DNA from: Prevotella sp.
GTDB taxonomy: Bacteria; Bacteroidota; Bacteroidia; Bacteroidales; Dysgonomonadaceae
Direction: 5' to 3'
Assembly: GCA_031273295.1 (NCBI GenBank)
Contig: JAISSD010000172.1
Location: forward strand, 1 to 45,437
DNA: 45,437 nt
A program made the position numbers and the translations under genes. This document shows positions 33,778 to 42,500 of the stretch, in pieces. The notes beneath the pieces are model-generated. The model saw nothing but the letters and a program-made list of their open reading frames with translations, was not told the origin of the DNA and searched no databases. Every line of letters starts with the position of its first letter. Position 1 is the stretch's first letter.

Positions 33778-33793
33778 TGAAGTAATACTTTAA
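33778..33793 (+). promoter_or_regulatory. Candidate late-operon control element, copy 2
   Basis: TGAAGTAATACTTTAA lies 20 bp before the scaffold gene, in the divergent region with the packaging operon. It is nearly identical to 16106-16121, which is also in a divergent region. A TATATAAT-rich tract lies just upstream (33752-33770). Confidence 0.5.
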
Positions 33794-33813
33794 GTTTTTT
33801 CATAAAATAAAAA

Positions 33814-34617
33814 ATGATGGAAGAAGAAGAAAAAGCGACTGTGGTAGAGACCGTTGAGACACCGGATGCAGCGCCTTTGAAAGGGCGCGCCAGATTGATG
33901 GATTATTTGAAATCCAACAGTCCGGATATGAGTTTCGAGAGCGACGATGATGCTATAGATCACATACTGGACCAATATGGCAGGGTGAACGATACGAGTA
34001 ACAGCCTGGCGGAAGGGGTAAGGAAAAATCCCCGCAACGCGGCTCTTATTCAATCGATCATGGGCGGCAAGAACATTGTGCCGGAAATAGTGAAGATGTA
34101 TGGCAAGTCGGCGTTGGAACTGGATCCTGACAGCGAAGAGTTTCAGGAAATCGTAAAGGCGGAGGACGAGCGTATAAAGGAAGAGGCTGACAAGTTTGAA
34201 AGGACGGCCAAACAGCAGCAGGAATTCGACGACAACACGCGCGCATCGGAGGCTGTGTTTCAGGAATTCGCGGAAAAAAACGGTATGGACGATACGCAGT
34301 TTATGGAATTCATGCAATGGGCATACGATACTATATATGCTCCGGCATTTTCGGGAATATACAGTATGGATGGCTTGGAGGCCTTGAAAAAGGCATACGA
34401 TTATGATGCCGATGTGGACAGTGCGATACAGGCGGGAGAAGCGAAAGGGCGCACTCAAAAGATAGTTGAAAAAATACGCAGTGAAAACGGGGGCGGGGAC
34501 GGCATACCGACGTTAAGCGCATCGGGTGGCGCACCCAAAACGGACGCTAAAACGGGGATTCCGTCCGGTGGGCGCCGGAAAGGCAGCTGGGGATCCAACA
34601 CTACATTAATTCAATAA
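33814..34617 (+). CDS. Putative capsid scaffolding protein
   Basis: A 267-residue acidic, mostly helical, soluble protein directly upstream of the major capsid gene (19 bp gap), the standard place for a scaffold. The N-terminus is Glu-rich (MMEEEEKATVVE), the middle has long charged helices (KAEDERIKEEADKFERTAKQ), and the C-terminus is a flexible Gly/Ser/basic tail (GGRRKGSWGSN) of the kind that contacts capsid protein. The start could be either of two adjacent ATGs. No protease domain is seen. Confidence 0.7.
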   Translation: MMEEEEKATVVETVETPDAAPLKGRARLMDYLKSNSPDMSFESDDDAIDHILDQYGRVNDTSNSLAEGVRKNPRNAALIQSIMGGKNIVPEIVKMYGKSALELDPDSEEFQEIVKAEDERIKEEADKFERTAKQQQEFDDNTRASEAVFQEFAEKNGMDDTQFMEFMQWAYDTIYAPAFSGIYSMDGLEALKKAYDYDADVDSAIQAGEAKGRTQKIVEKIRSENGGGDGIPTLSASGGAPKTDAKTGIPSGGRRKGSWGSNTTLIQ

Positions 34618-34636
34618 TATTTAATATTAAAAACAG

Positions 34637-36058
34637 ATGAAACAGATTTTTAAAAATTATTTTGGGAAGGGCGGGTTGATAATCCTGTTTCTTTCACTGG
34701 TATGCGCAATAGCCGGTGTTACCGATGTTGGCGCGGTGAATTCGGCGGAGGCGGTGGCCGGTATATTCACGCCTAACCAGACAGGTCCCGATCCGAGTTC
34801 TCCGGGGGCCGAAAACCAGGGGAAACATGTTGCCGGGGATGTGAGCATCGATACCGGCAAGAATGTGCAGACGGAGCTATTCAAGCCTTACTATGACGAT
34901 GAGATTGTCAAGGTAAGGCCGGACAAGGCGATACTGGATACGATGATGAGGCACCTGACTCCGCGGAACATGTCGTCTATCGACGCGAAATGGGGTTCGG
35001 TGGACATCAAGCCTTTCGAGACGTTTGTAAAGACGGCTTACGAGGAGGACACAACCAGTTCGACGGCGACATTGACGGTAGACAATCCTATCATATTTGC
35101 CAAGTCAAGTACCATATTAGTGAAAGGCGTCTACGGGTTTGACGAATCGGGCACGGTTCAAAGCACGAAGGATTACCTTCAATTGCGTGTAAAGAGTATT
35201 GCCGGGCAGAATATCATCGTTTACGCGACCAACGGGGGGGCATTGACCTCTACGGCATTGCGTCCGAGAACCCAGAAATACGTTCCGTCGATAGACGCCA
35301 ATACGGTTCTTTACCGCCTTGGCAGGGCAGCGACGGAGTTTGACGTGAAAACGCCTCCTACATCTTCCTATCCTGTTATCGACAATAACTATGCGCAGAC
35401 ATTCATGTGCCAGATAGATATTTCGAAATGGTACCAGAAGCAGGACAAGATACTGGACTGGGAGAAAGAGGACATGAACGAGGCGGCCATATATGAATGG
35501 CGCATGGAAATGGAAGGCTCCATTATGTACGGCAAGAAGGGTATGACATACGACGATGACCAGAACATCGATGTTTATACATGTAACGGCATAACCAAAT
35601 ACATGTTTAAAGAATATGAATATACTTCGTTCACGAAGGAAGATTTCATTGACATGACGGAATACATCTTTACCAAAAACAGCGGTTCGAAGAAAAGGAT
35701 ACTGTTTGCGGGTTCGAAATTCATATCCAACATAAGCAAGATAGACTGGACGTTGAACAAGGAGATAACTACGGGCATAGCGGTTGAATGGGGCATCAAG
35801 TGGAATACGATAGAAACGAACTTCGGTACGCTGTATCTGATACATCACGAACTGCTGGATCTGTACGGAGACGCGGATAACGCCTACGTTATAGACCCTG
35901 ACTACCTGTACAAATACATCTGGGAGGCAAGGAGTTCCAAATCTTACGACCAGGAAGCTCTTGGGGTAAAGAAATCGGATACCATTGTGAACTCGGAAAG
36001 CTTCTGTCCGGGTCTGGGTTATCCTAGCTGCCACTGCAAGATCATGAAGGCGGCCTGA
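34637..36058 (+). CDS. Major capsid protein (with hydrophobic N-terminus)
   Basis: A 473-residue protein that fits the SU10-like/DUF5309-like HK97-fold capsid group of Bacteroidales phages: it follows the scaffold and carries segments such as RMEMEGSIMYGKKG and KKRILFAGSKFISNISK in the second half. The assignment rests on context and general resemblance. Residues 12-29 (GGLIILFLSLVCAIAGVT) after a basic start look like a signal peptide or membrane anchor, which is atypical for a cytoplasmic capsid protein. The C-terminus is cysteine-rich (CPGLGYPSCHC), perhaps a metal or disulphide site. A stable hairpin follows the stop. Confidence 0.8.
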   Translation: MKQIFKNYFGKGGLIILFLSLVCAIAGVTDVGAVNSAEAVAGIFTPNQTGPDPSSPGAENQGKHVAGDVSIDTGKNVQTELFKPYYDDEIVKVRPDKAILDTMMRHLTPRNMSSIDAKWGSVDIKPFETFVKTAYEEDTTSSTATLTVDNPIIFAKSSTILVKGVYGFDESGTVQSTKDYLQLRVKSIAGQNIIVYATNGGALTSTALRPRTQKYVPSIDANTVLYRLGRAATEFDVKTPPTSSYPVIDNNYAQTFMCQIDISKWYQKQDKILDWEKEDMNEAAIYEWRMEMEGSIMYGKKGMTYDDDQNIDVYTCNGITKYMFKEYEYTSFTKEDFIDMTEYIFTKNSGSKKRILFAGSKFISNISKIDWTLNKEITTGIAVEWGIKWNTIETNFGTLYLIHHELLDLYGDADNAYVIDPDYLYKYIWEARSSKSYDQEALGVKKSDTIVNSESFCPGLGYPSCHCKIMKAA

Positions 36059-36067
36059 TATAAACAC

Positions 36068-36095
36068 GCCGGTCAACAGAGTTCTGCTGGCCGGC
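36068..36095 (+). terminator. Hairpin after the capsid gene (partial terminator or mRNA stabiliser)
   Basis: GCCGG (36068-36072) pairs with CCGGC (36091-36095), extended inward by further pairs (CAACAGA/TCTGCTG with a mismatch). There is no T-run after it. It lies 10 bp after the capsid stop and could raise capsid mRNA level relative to downstream genes. Confidence 0.5.
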
Positions 36096-36131
36096 TAACT
36101 TTCAATAATAACCGATTAAATATTAAAAATC

Positions 36132-36626
36132 ATGTCGAAAATAAACGTTGTGATATTCAGATTGAAGGGGCTTATGAGCTTAAGCCAGAAGGTTGTTCTG
36201 AACGGTAAAGAAGTCCGGGTGGAATACAGCGGCGGGGGTACTAACGGGAATACCATTATAGGTGGCAGGTACATATCCAGGGATGCCGGCATAATAGAGG
36301 CTATCAAGGCAAGTCAAAGATTCAAGGACGGTCAAATATACATTGAAAGCAGTACATACGAAGACGTCAAGGAATATAAATTGCCGGATGAAACCGCCGG
36401 CTTGAAAGATGCGATAGCGCTTGGGACGTCAAGTCCGGATGAAACCGCCGGCAATCCCGACCTGCTATCCGAGCTTGTGGCCAACCAGCAGCAAGCGCGG
36501 GAGTTCATGACTGAAAAAGGCATTGGCGCGGAGGCTTTGAACAAAATACTGTCGGCGACCGACCTTGTTTCGTTTGCAAAAGAAAAGGGATTTACATTTC
36601 CAAACTGGCGGGCGTTCAATGAATAA
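36132..36626 (+). CDS. Hypothetical head protein
   Basis: A 164-residue protein between the capsid gene and a connector. The N-terminal ~75 residues are beta-rich (GKEVRVEYSGGGTNGNTIIGG) and the C-terminal ~50 are helical. The linker holds PDETAG twice, encoded by an exact 18-bp direct repeat (near 36384 and 36438). The end FPNWRAFNE is Trp-containing and compact. Head decoration or completion is plausible by position only. The stop TAA overlaps the next ATG by one base (TAATG). Confidence 0.55.
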   Translation: MSKINVVIFRLKGLMSLSQKVVLNGKEVRVEYSGGGTNGNTIIGGRYISRDAGIIEAIKASQRFKDGQIYIESSTYEDVKEYKLPDETAGLKDAIALGTSSPDETAGNPDLLSELVANQQQAREFMTEKGIGAEALNKILSATDLVSFAKEKGFTFPNWRAFNE

Positions 36627-37366
36627 TGACAATAAGGGAATTCATATACAAGGTCAAGGTAAAATTACAGGAGCTAACCCCGTATGGTTCGGGGTTGGGC
36701 GTCCTTGACCCCGACACGTCCAGAATAACTCCGTTGACCGAGGGGCTTGTGGTTCTTGACCCGAAAAGGCTTGATAAACCGGGAGAAACTTACATCAAGG
36801 AATGTATCGAGGAGGCGTTTATGTATTTGAGAAACATATCGCCGGCGGATTTGTTGACGGCGGTGGAAATGGACAGGATGTCGACGGTTGCGATACCGAA
36901 TCAGGACGGGAGCGGTCATATATTCCTTCCCGATGATTTTTACTCGTTGAAGATATTCAAGATGATTGGATGGGAGAGGCCTGTGACGGGTAGCATTTCC
37001 ATGGACAACCCGAAATATACCGAGCAGTTCAATCCTTATTTGCGCGGGGGCGTATCGACGCCTGTTTGTGCGGTAGTGAAAACGGACAAGGGTATGAAGC
37101 TGGAATACTATTCGCTGCCGAAAAATTTCAAAAGGCATGAAATTGAATACGGTTATTACTTTCCAAAGCTGAAAATAGACATTCACGATCCGGACGCTTC
37201 GATTTTTGACAACATGGATGAAAGGTTGCTGTATGTGCTGGTTTACCTGACGGCGGCCAGAGTTCAATTCATTTACGAACAAAGCGATCTGTACGAGAAG
37301 TCAAAACAGCTGGCTCTGGAAGATTTGCAAATCATAAAAGCTGCAATGAATAATGAGCGAACATAA
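36626..37366 (+). CDS. Putative head-tail connector (adaptor) protein
   Basis: A 246-residue soluble protein. The N-terminal helices (TIREFIYKVKVKLQEL, ETYIKECIEEAFMYLRNI), the central beta part (IFLPDDFYSLKIFKMIGW) and the C-terminal helix (YEKSKQLALEDLQIIKAAMN) resemble ring-forming adaptor proteins that attach below the portal. Position after the capsid gene and before tail genes agrees. It is coupled to both neighbours: 1-bp overlap upstream and 14-bp overlap downstream. Confidence 0.6.
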   Translation: MTIREFIYKVKVKLQELTPYGSGLGVLDPDTSRITPLTEGLVVLDPKRLDKPGETYIKECIEEAFMYLRNISPADLLTAVEMDRMSTVAIPNQDGSGHIFLPDDFYSLKIFKMIGWERPVTGSISMDNPKYTEQFNPYLRGGVSTPVCAVVKTDKGMKLEYYSLPKNFKRHEIEYGYYFPKLKIDIHDPDASIFDNMDERLLYVLVYLTAARVQFIYEQSDLYEKSKQLALEDLQIIKAAMNNERT

Positions 37367-38069
37367 TAAAATAAATAAACAGGATCGTGTAAGATTTGAA
37401 GATTACAAGGGGGCCTTCAATTCGATACAGGACATATACACGAAGTATCCCAAGGGATATTACGGGTGGTGGGCGTATATTGATCCTGCAGGGGAGACTC
37501 CTGCGGTGAACACAAGGTATTTTGTTTATTGGAGTTCCATAAATAACGCATGGCAGTCGATGTTTGACTTGCTGGATATAGAGGAAAGGTTACGTATCGT
37601 AAACGAACGTCTGGACACTGTGAACGAGCGTTTGGACACTGTGAACGAACGTCTGGACACTGTGAACGAACGTTTGTCGGCCATAGACGAAATCAACGGC
37701 TTCAATCTGGGTTGCCAGACGGTGGATACAGTGTCGGGCATTATACCTATGGGTACTACTACGGCAACCATATCAGCCGGGGAGGCATTGTCTTTTGCGG
37801 AGACAGAGCGGTTCAAACCGGGTTATGTGGCATCTATCCGCGTAAGGAACACATCGGCGGGTATTGTGTTTGTCACGCTTCCGCAGACGGCTGAATACGA
37901 GGTAGACAAGTGGTATCAGGCGGCGGTTTATCCGGGCATGGTAACGGAGATAATTGTACGGTGCATCGCTCCCGGCAAATATGCGATAACATACATTGTC
38001 AACAAGAAATCGGAGGTAGTGCTTTCGCCTCCTGCGGCTACATTCGATGCTGCGGGCAACACGATGTAA
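37353..38069 (+). CDS. Tail/fibre protein with heptad repeats and half a BACON strand
   Basis: A 238-residue protein. Residues about 1-75 contain Trp/Tyr-rich WWAYIDP, as in tail attachment domains. Residues about 78-112 are four RLDTVNE-type heptads, a trimeric coiled coil. Residues about 115-220 form a beta domain. The last residues, VVLSPPAATFDAAGNTM, look like the first strand of a BACON (bacteroidetes-associated carbohydrate-binding often N-terminal) domain that stops abruptly. The rest of a BACON domain begins at the next gene's start. The 14-bp overlap with the connector gene implies co-translation. Confidence 0.65.
   Translation: MSEHNKINKQDRVRFEDYKGAFNSIQDIYTKYPKGYYGWWAYIDPAGETPAVNTRYFVYWSSINNAWQSMFDLLDIEERLRIVNERLDTVNERLDTVNERLDTVNERLSAIDEINGFNLGCQTVDTVSGIIPMGTTTATISAGEALSFAETERFKPGYVASIRVRNTSAGIVFVTLPQTAEYEVDKWYQAAVYPGMVTEIIVRCIAPGKYAITYIVNKKSEVVLSPPAATFDAAGNTM
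37584..37680 (+). repeat. 21-bp tandem repeat encoding RLDTVNE heptads
   Basis: Near-identical 21-bp units (CGTCTGGACACTGTGAACGA plus one base, with silent changes) encode consecutive coiled-coil heptads in the tail protein. The number of heptads sets the length of the rod and could vary by slippage. Confidence 0.88.
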
Positions 38070-38103
38070 ACGAATAGAGTTTTAATCATTAAAATATTTA
38101 AAC

Positions 38104-38400
38104 ATGGCAACATTAAAAACAATCGCCGTAACGGGAATAACGGCCGGCGTAGCGGTAACTGCCGTATCCGATCAGGGTTGGTGTACTGTAGCAGGCGGAT
38201 CGTTTGTCGGGAACGGCAACTTTACAATCCAGTGCGGAGCATACTCTTCTACGGATTCGGATCGTAGCGCAAATGTAACTGTAACGTCGTCGGACGGTGC
38301 GACGGCTGCTATTGTAACGGTATCGCAATTGCGTCAGTCGGTTATATTGTTAACACCCAATGCCGTCACGTTTGACGCTGCGGGCAACGTATTGACTTAA
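38104..38400 (+). CDS. Single BACON-domain protein, domain out of register
   Basis: A 98-residue protein. It begins in the second strand of a BACON domain (MATLKTIAVTG, then DQGWCTV with the conserved Trp), runs through SDRSANVTVTSSDG and AAIVTVSQ (the usual domain end), and then adds ILLTPNAVTFDAAGNVLT, which is the first strand of the next BACON domain. The stop then comes, and the following gene supplies that domain's remainder. The start is the ATG at 38104, with an ATTAAAATATTTAAAC leader like other phage genes. It is in the same frame as the following gene, separated by TAA and four sense codons (ESRI). Confidence 0.7.
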   Translation: MATLKTIAVTGITAGVAVTAVSDQGWCTVAGGSFVGNGNFTIQCGAYSSTDSDRSANVTVTSSDGATAAIVTVSQLRQSVILLTPNAVTFDAAGNVLT

Positions 38401-38412
38401 GAATCAAGAATA

Positions 38413-39486
38413 ATGGCGACCAAACAGAAGGTAACAGTATCCGGTGTGGAGCCGGGTGTAAGCTGGCAGGCGATATCGAACCAGACATGGCTAAAGGTAA
38501 CGGATATTGTGTCTACTGCCGATGAAGATTCGTTTAACGTGTCGGTTGATGTAAATGCGTCGGATTCTCGCGCGGGTATAGTGACCGTTATCCCGTCGGA
38601 CAACGGGAGCAACGGTACGGTACAGGTATCGCAGCAAGGGGATTCGGTGGCAATACTGAACATAAACCCTGTTTCGACGACTATTCCGGCAGCGGGCGGC
38701 CAGTTTTCCCTTGTGGTACAATGCAATACCAACTGGGATACAGTCTATGATGTGTCTGTCATATCACTTAGTCCGGCCAGCGGAACGGGTAACGGGGTCA
38801 TCAATGTCACGGTATTGCCCAACACGGGTTCTGATTCAAGGGATCTTACGGTTACAGTATTTACCGATTCGCTTATGGCGCAGTGCGAAATCAGTCAGGA
38901 TGCGCCTGCGCATAGCATATCCGTAGACCCCGCTCTGCTTCAACCTGACGGATGGGGAGGCTCCTACAATACATACCTGGACAGCGATACATCGTGGAAT
39001 GTACAAAGCAAGGATGAATGGCTGGACACTACACCGCAATACAGCGGTGGAAGTATAGACGTGATGATCCATGTAGAGCCAAATCCATCGGTAATGGATT
39101 CACGTAGCGGGCAGATTGTGTTTCAAACCGCCGACGGTTCGGCTACTGCAACCATGACTGTTGACCAGATGCCTCACGTGCCGGATGTTAACATTAAAAA
39201 CTACAGGGCGGACGCGGTTCGCTATGTATTGATGGCGGCCGGTTACACTCCGGCGGGCGATTATTACGGTTATAGTTCGGTAATTTTACAAAACGGAGAA
39301 TCGAACGATCATGCATGGAGCGGCTTTAGCAGCGATTTTCCAGTGAATGACACTAACGCCAACACGATTTACAGGGGCGTTGGCGATACAGTATATGCGT
39401 GGACGTGGGCAGACGGCGATATATGGACGGAGTTGACGTCATTCGTGCTAGCCAGCATGGCGGTACAGAATGTAGAGATCTATTAG
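38413..39486 (+). CDS. Multi-BACON tail protein
   Basis: A 357-residue protein. It starts in the second strand of a BACON domain (MATKQKVTVSG, NQTWLKV). It continues through VQVSQQG (about residue 75), a second BACON (about 80-165, NPVSTTIPAAGGQFSLVV to CEISQDA), a third more diverged one (about 167-260, ending MTVDQM), and a ~95-residue C-terminal domain rich in Tyr/Asn (YYGYSSVILQNGE). BACON domains in Bacteroidales phages are thought to bind glycans or mucin. Its first domain lacks the first strand, found instead at the end of the previous gene. TAG stop at 39484. Confidence 0.75.
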   Translation: MATKQKVTVSGVEPGVSWQAISNQTWLKVTDIVSTADEDSFNVSVDVNASDSRAGIVTVIPSDNGSNGTVQVSQQGDSVAILNINPVSTTIPAAGGQFSLVVQCNTNWDTVYDVSVISLSPASGTGNGVINVTVLPNTGSDSRDLTVTVFTDSLMAQCEISQDAPAHSISVDPALLQPDGWGGSYNTYLDSDTSWNVQSKDEWLDTTPQYSGGSIDVMIHVEPNPSVMDSRSGQIVFQTADGSATATMTVDQMPHVPDVNIKNYRADAVRYVLMAAGYTPAGDYYGYSSVILQNGESNDHAWSGFSSDFPVNDTNANTIYRGVGDTVYAWTWADGDIWTELTSFVLASMAVQNVEIY

Positions 39487-39498
39487 GGTCAAAAAAAA

Positions 39499-39529
39499 CG
39501 GGGGCGCTTCCATTCGGGGGCGCTTCCAT
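39499..39529. repeat. Duplicated 15-bp GC-rich unit
   Basis: CGGGGGCGCTTCCAT occurs at 39499-39513 and 39515-39529, with period 16, in the 78-bp gap before the fibre gene. It is a direct repeat, not a hairpin. It might be a binding site or a duplication scar. Confidence 0.85.
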
Positions 39530-39564
39530 GCGGGGATATTTAAAATAAAAAAACAGACAAGGAC

Positions 39565-42500
39565 ATGTTAACAATTACAACCAGCGAGAATCAGGTATTC
39601 CTGCAGGCGGGCAGCAAGGATAAAATTCCTTTTTACAAGGGTCAGTTGCGTTACAGAATATCTGCGGACAGGCTGTCGATGTACATATGGCCTCAAGAGA
39701 CGTCGTTTATGGACGCGAAATGGGCTGACGGCATAACGTTTGACGGGCAGGCCATGACCAGAGAGAACGCCTTTGATTTACTGGAAGAGATAGGCATAAA
39801 GGGGGGCGGGGGGGCATCGGATATACCGGACGGTTACTGGTTTGCGGATGACGGGGCCAGGGACAGTTATTTTGCGGCTCGTCCCGACGAATTAAAGGAC
39901 GGGTTGACAATAGCTGTGGGTTCGGGTGCAACGCCTGACGATTACACCTTTGAGCAGTATAGTGTAGCGGCTGGCGAATGGCGCGATGCTACGCGCATAT
40001 TCAGAGGCCCGCGCGGGGAGAAAGGCGACCAGGGCATACAGGGTATACAGGGTGAGAAAGGCGACAAAGGGGATACCGGGGACAAGGGCGATACCGGGGA
40101 ACGCGGCGTTCAGGGCCTGAAAGGGAACGACGGGGCTCCGGGCGCGACGGGAGAAAAAGGCGATAAAGGCGACAAGGGCGATACCGGAGAGAAAGGCGAC
40201 AAGGGCGAAGATGCGGCCAACCTGAATTACACGGGTGAATGGATTAGCGGGACTACATACAACGAAGATGCGCCGTCAAGGTATGACCAGTGTACATATA
40301 ACGGTAATGCCTATGTAGCTATTGCGGCCTCCGGGTTCATTTCCACGACAGACCCTGAAACGGATACGGTGAACTGGGCGTTTTACGTGGCCAAGGGCGC
40401 TCCGGGAGAAAAAGGCGACAAGGGCGACAAAGGGGATACCGGGGAGAAAGGCGACAAGGGGGATGACGGAAGTATAGACGTCGATTCCTTTATGGAAATG
40501 ACGTCGGATTCGGATACGGTAACTCGCGGGATAGACGGAACAACCGGCAAGGTAATATTTCAGGCGATAGCCGGTACGGGCGATGTGGAATCGGTTAACG
40601 GATTAACGGGCGATGTAGTTCTGAACGGGGACAACATCACAACGGACGGGGAGGAAACGCTGAACGGGAGGTTTTCCGATATTGACGGGAAGATATCCGG
40701 GAAGGTGGACAAAGTGATAGACAATGACGTATTTACCCGTACAATATACGACAACGGGTCAATTAAAACAATATACAAGGCGGATAATTCGTATGATTAT
40801 TTCTTTTCCGAAAGCGACGGGGGCGGTTATATGTCGTATGATGCGACAACCGACACGTTATCGTTTGGCGGAGCAAACCGGGACAGTACGGATCCGCTCG
40901 TGTACGAGATATATGTAAAAAACAAAACGACAGGACTGGGCAACCGGTTGATGTGGCGATGGTCGGGAGACAGCGCGGGCGTTGGAGAAATAAAGACATA
41001 TTATACTTCGGGCAAAACGGACGGCTCGGCTACGGCCGATGACGAGGTGGCCGTCAAAAAACAGGTTGACGCCAAACAGGATACCTTGTCGGCCGGTGCG
41101 GGCATAAGCATCACAGGCAATACGATAACGGCAAGCAATACCGGGTTGAAAGCCACTATATTTTACGATGACGTAACTTCGAGATGGAACATCCAGACGG
41201 GAGGGGTTCATCCGGAGTATTTCGCCTACCTGTGCGACACGGATTATACCGTTCTGGACAAACAGGGCGGCGCGGTAGACGCCGGAGGCACATACACCTA
41301 CTTCCTGATTCCTGAAAATCCGGAAGGTGTTTTCTTTGTTGTTTCGGGCACGGAGTTTAACATCGGGGATACCCTTGTCATAGACTCTGACGACTGGATA
41401 GACGGCAAGCCGAATTATTACACGAAATCAGCCATTGACGAGCTGCTGTCAACGAAAACGGATATATCGGGCAGCGTCAAGGATGTTACAAGCGGGCAAA
41501 ATATCACGGTGGTAGCCACCGTCAATGCGGACGGTTCGAAATCATACCGGATTGCGGGAACTGCCGGAACGGTGAATTATTACTCGTCGACCGATGCTCC
41601 TACCGTCCAGAAAGTGGGCGACCCGGCGAGCGTCGGGGGGGCCACCCTTACGCCTATAGGTTCGGCTCCGATGAGTCCGAGTGTCGGCGACCGTGTGATT
41701 TGCGATAACAGCCTGCAATTCATGATCGATACGATAACGGCAAATTACGTATTGGGAGCGACAACGCAGCTGCCGCCCACATCGGCGTCGTGGAATACGC
41801 TTGGCGGTTCGCTGAACAACAATCAGTTTGTCAAGGCGAAAACACAGGACGGCACGAACGAGTTGTCTGTTTTGTACGCGGATCCGGATGATACGGTTCA
41901 GGTAGGCGGCACGGCGTGGAACGGGTTGAATCTCAAAACGGGAGCGACACAAAGGGTTACGCATAACGGCGCGCATCAACTGGCGTGGGTGGAAGAGGTA
42001 ACGGCGGAACAGGACAGGGCTGAACAGGCCGAAAGCGATTTGCAGACCAATATCAACCAGGTTGAAGATATAGCCAACAGCAAATGCGCCATAGACGACA
42101 CCAACGCCACGGCTAGCACAACCTATTCGAGCAACAAGATACTGGCGGTATTTGGCGGGGCGATCATCAACCTGCCTAACAGGGAACTTGTTTCACAGCT
42201 GCCGGATTATACGCTCATTACGCAGCCGACCCTTTGTTTTGTCGGGGAGACGCACACGCAATGGTTCTGTTCGGCTCAGGGCGATGACTGGGTGAACACG
42301 GGTGGCACATTCATAACAGTCTCCCAGCTTGAAGATTATCTGAATACGAACGGCTACCTGAAACAAACGGACGTTGTGGACAATTACAACTCGGAGAGCG
42401 CCGTCAGGCCGTTATCCGCCAGGATAGGCAAGGTGTTGAAGGACTTGACAGACACGGCGCTCACGGCAATAACGACTTTGCAGGGCTATTTTTCGGAAGG

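Noticed and set aside
38067-39486. Stop-codon reassignment in the phage, as in some crAss-like phages
   Set aside because: TAA, TAG and TGA all end genes at sensible places (fibre TAA, multi-BACON TAG, portal and capsid TGA), and no gene needs an in-frame stop to be read as sense.
39980-40480. CRISPR-like array from regularly spaced GGCGACAAGGGCGA units
   Set aside because: The units are contiguous Gly-X-Y codons within a long coding frame and have no unique spacers.
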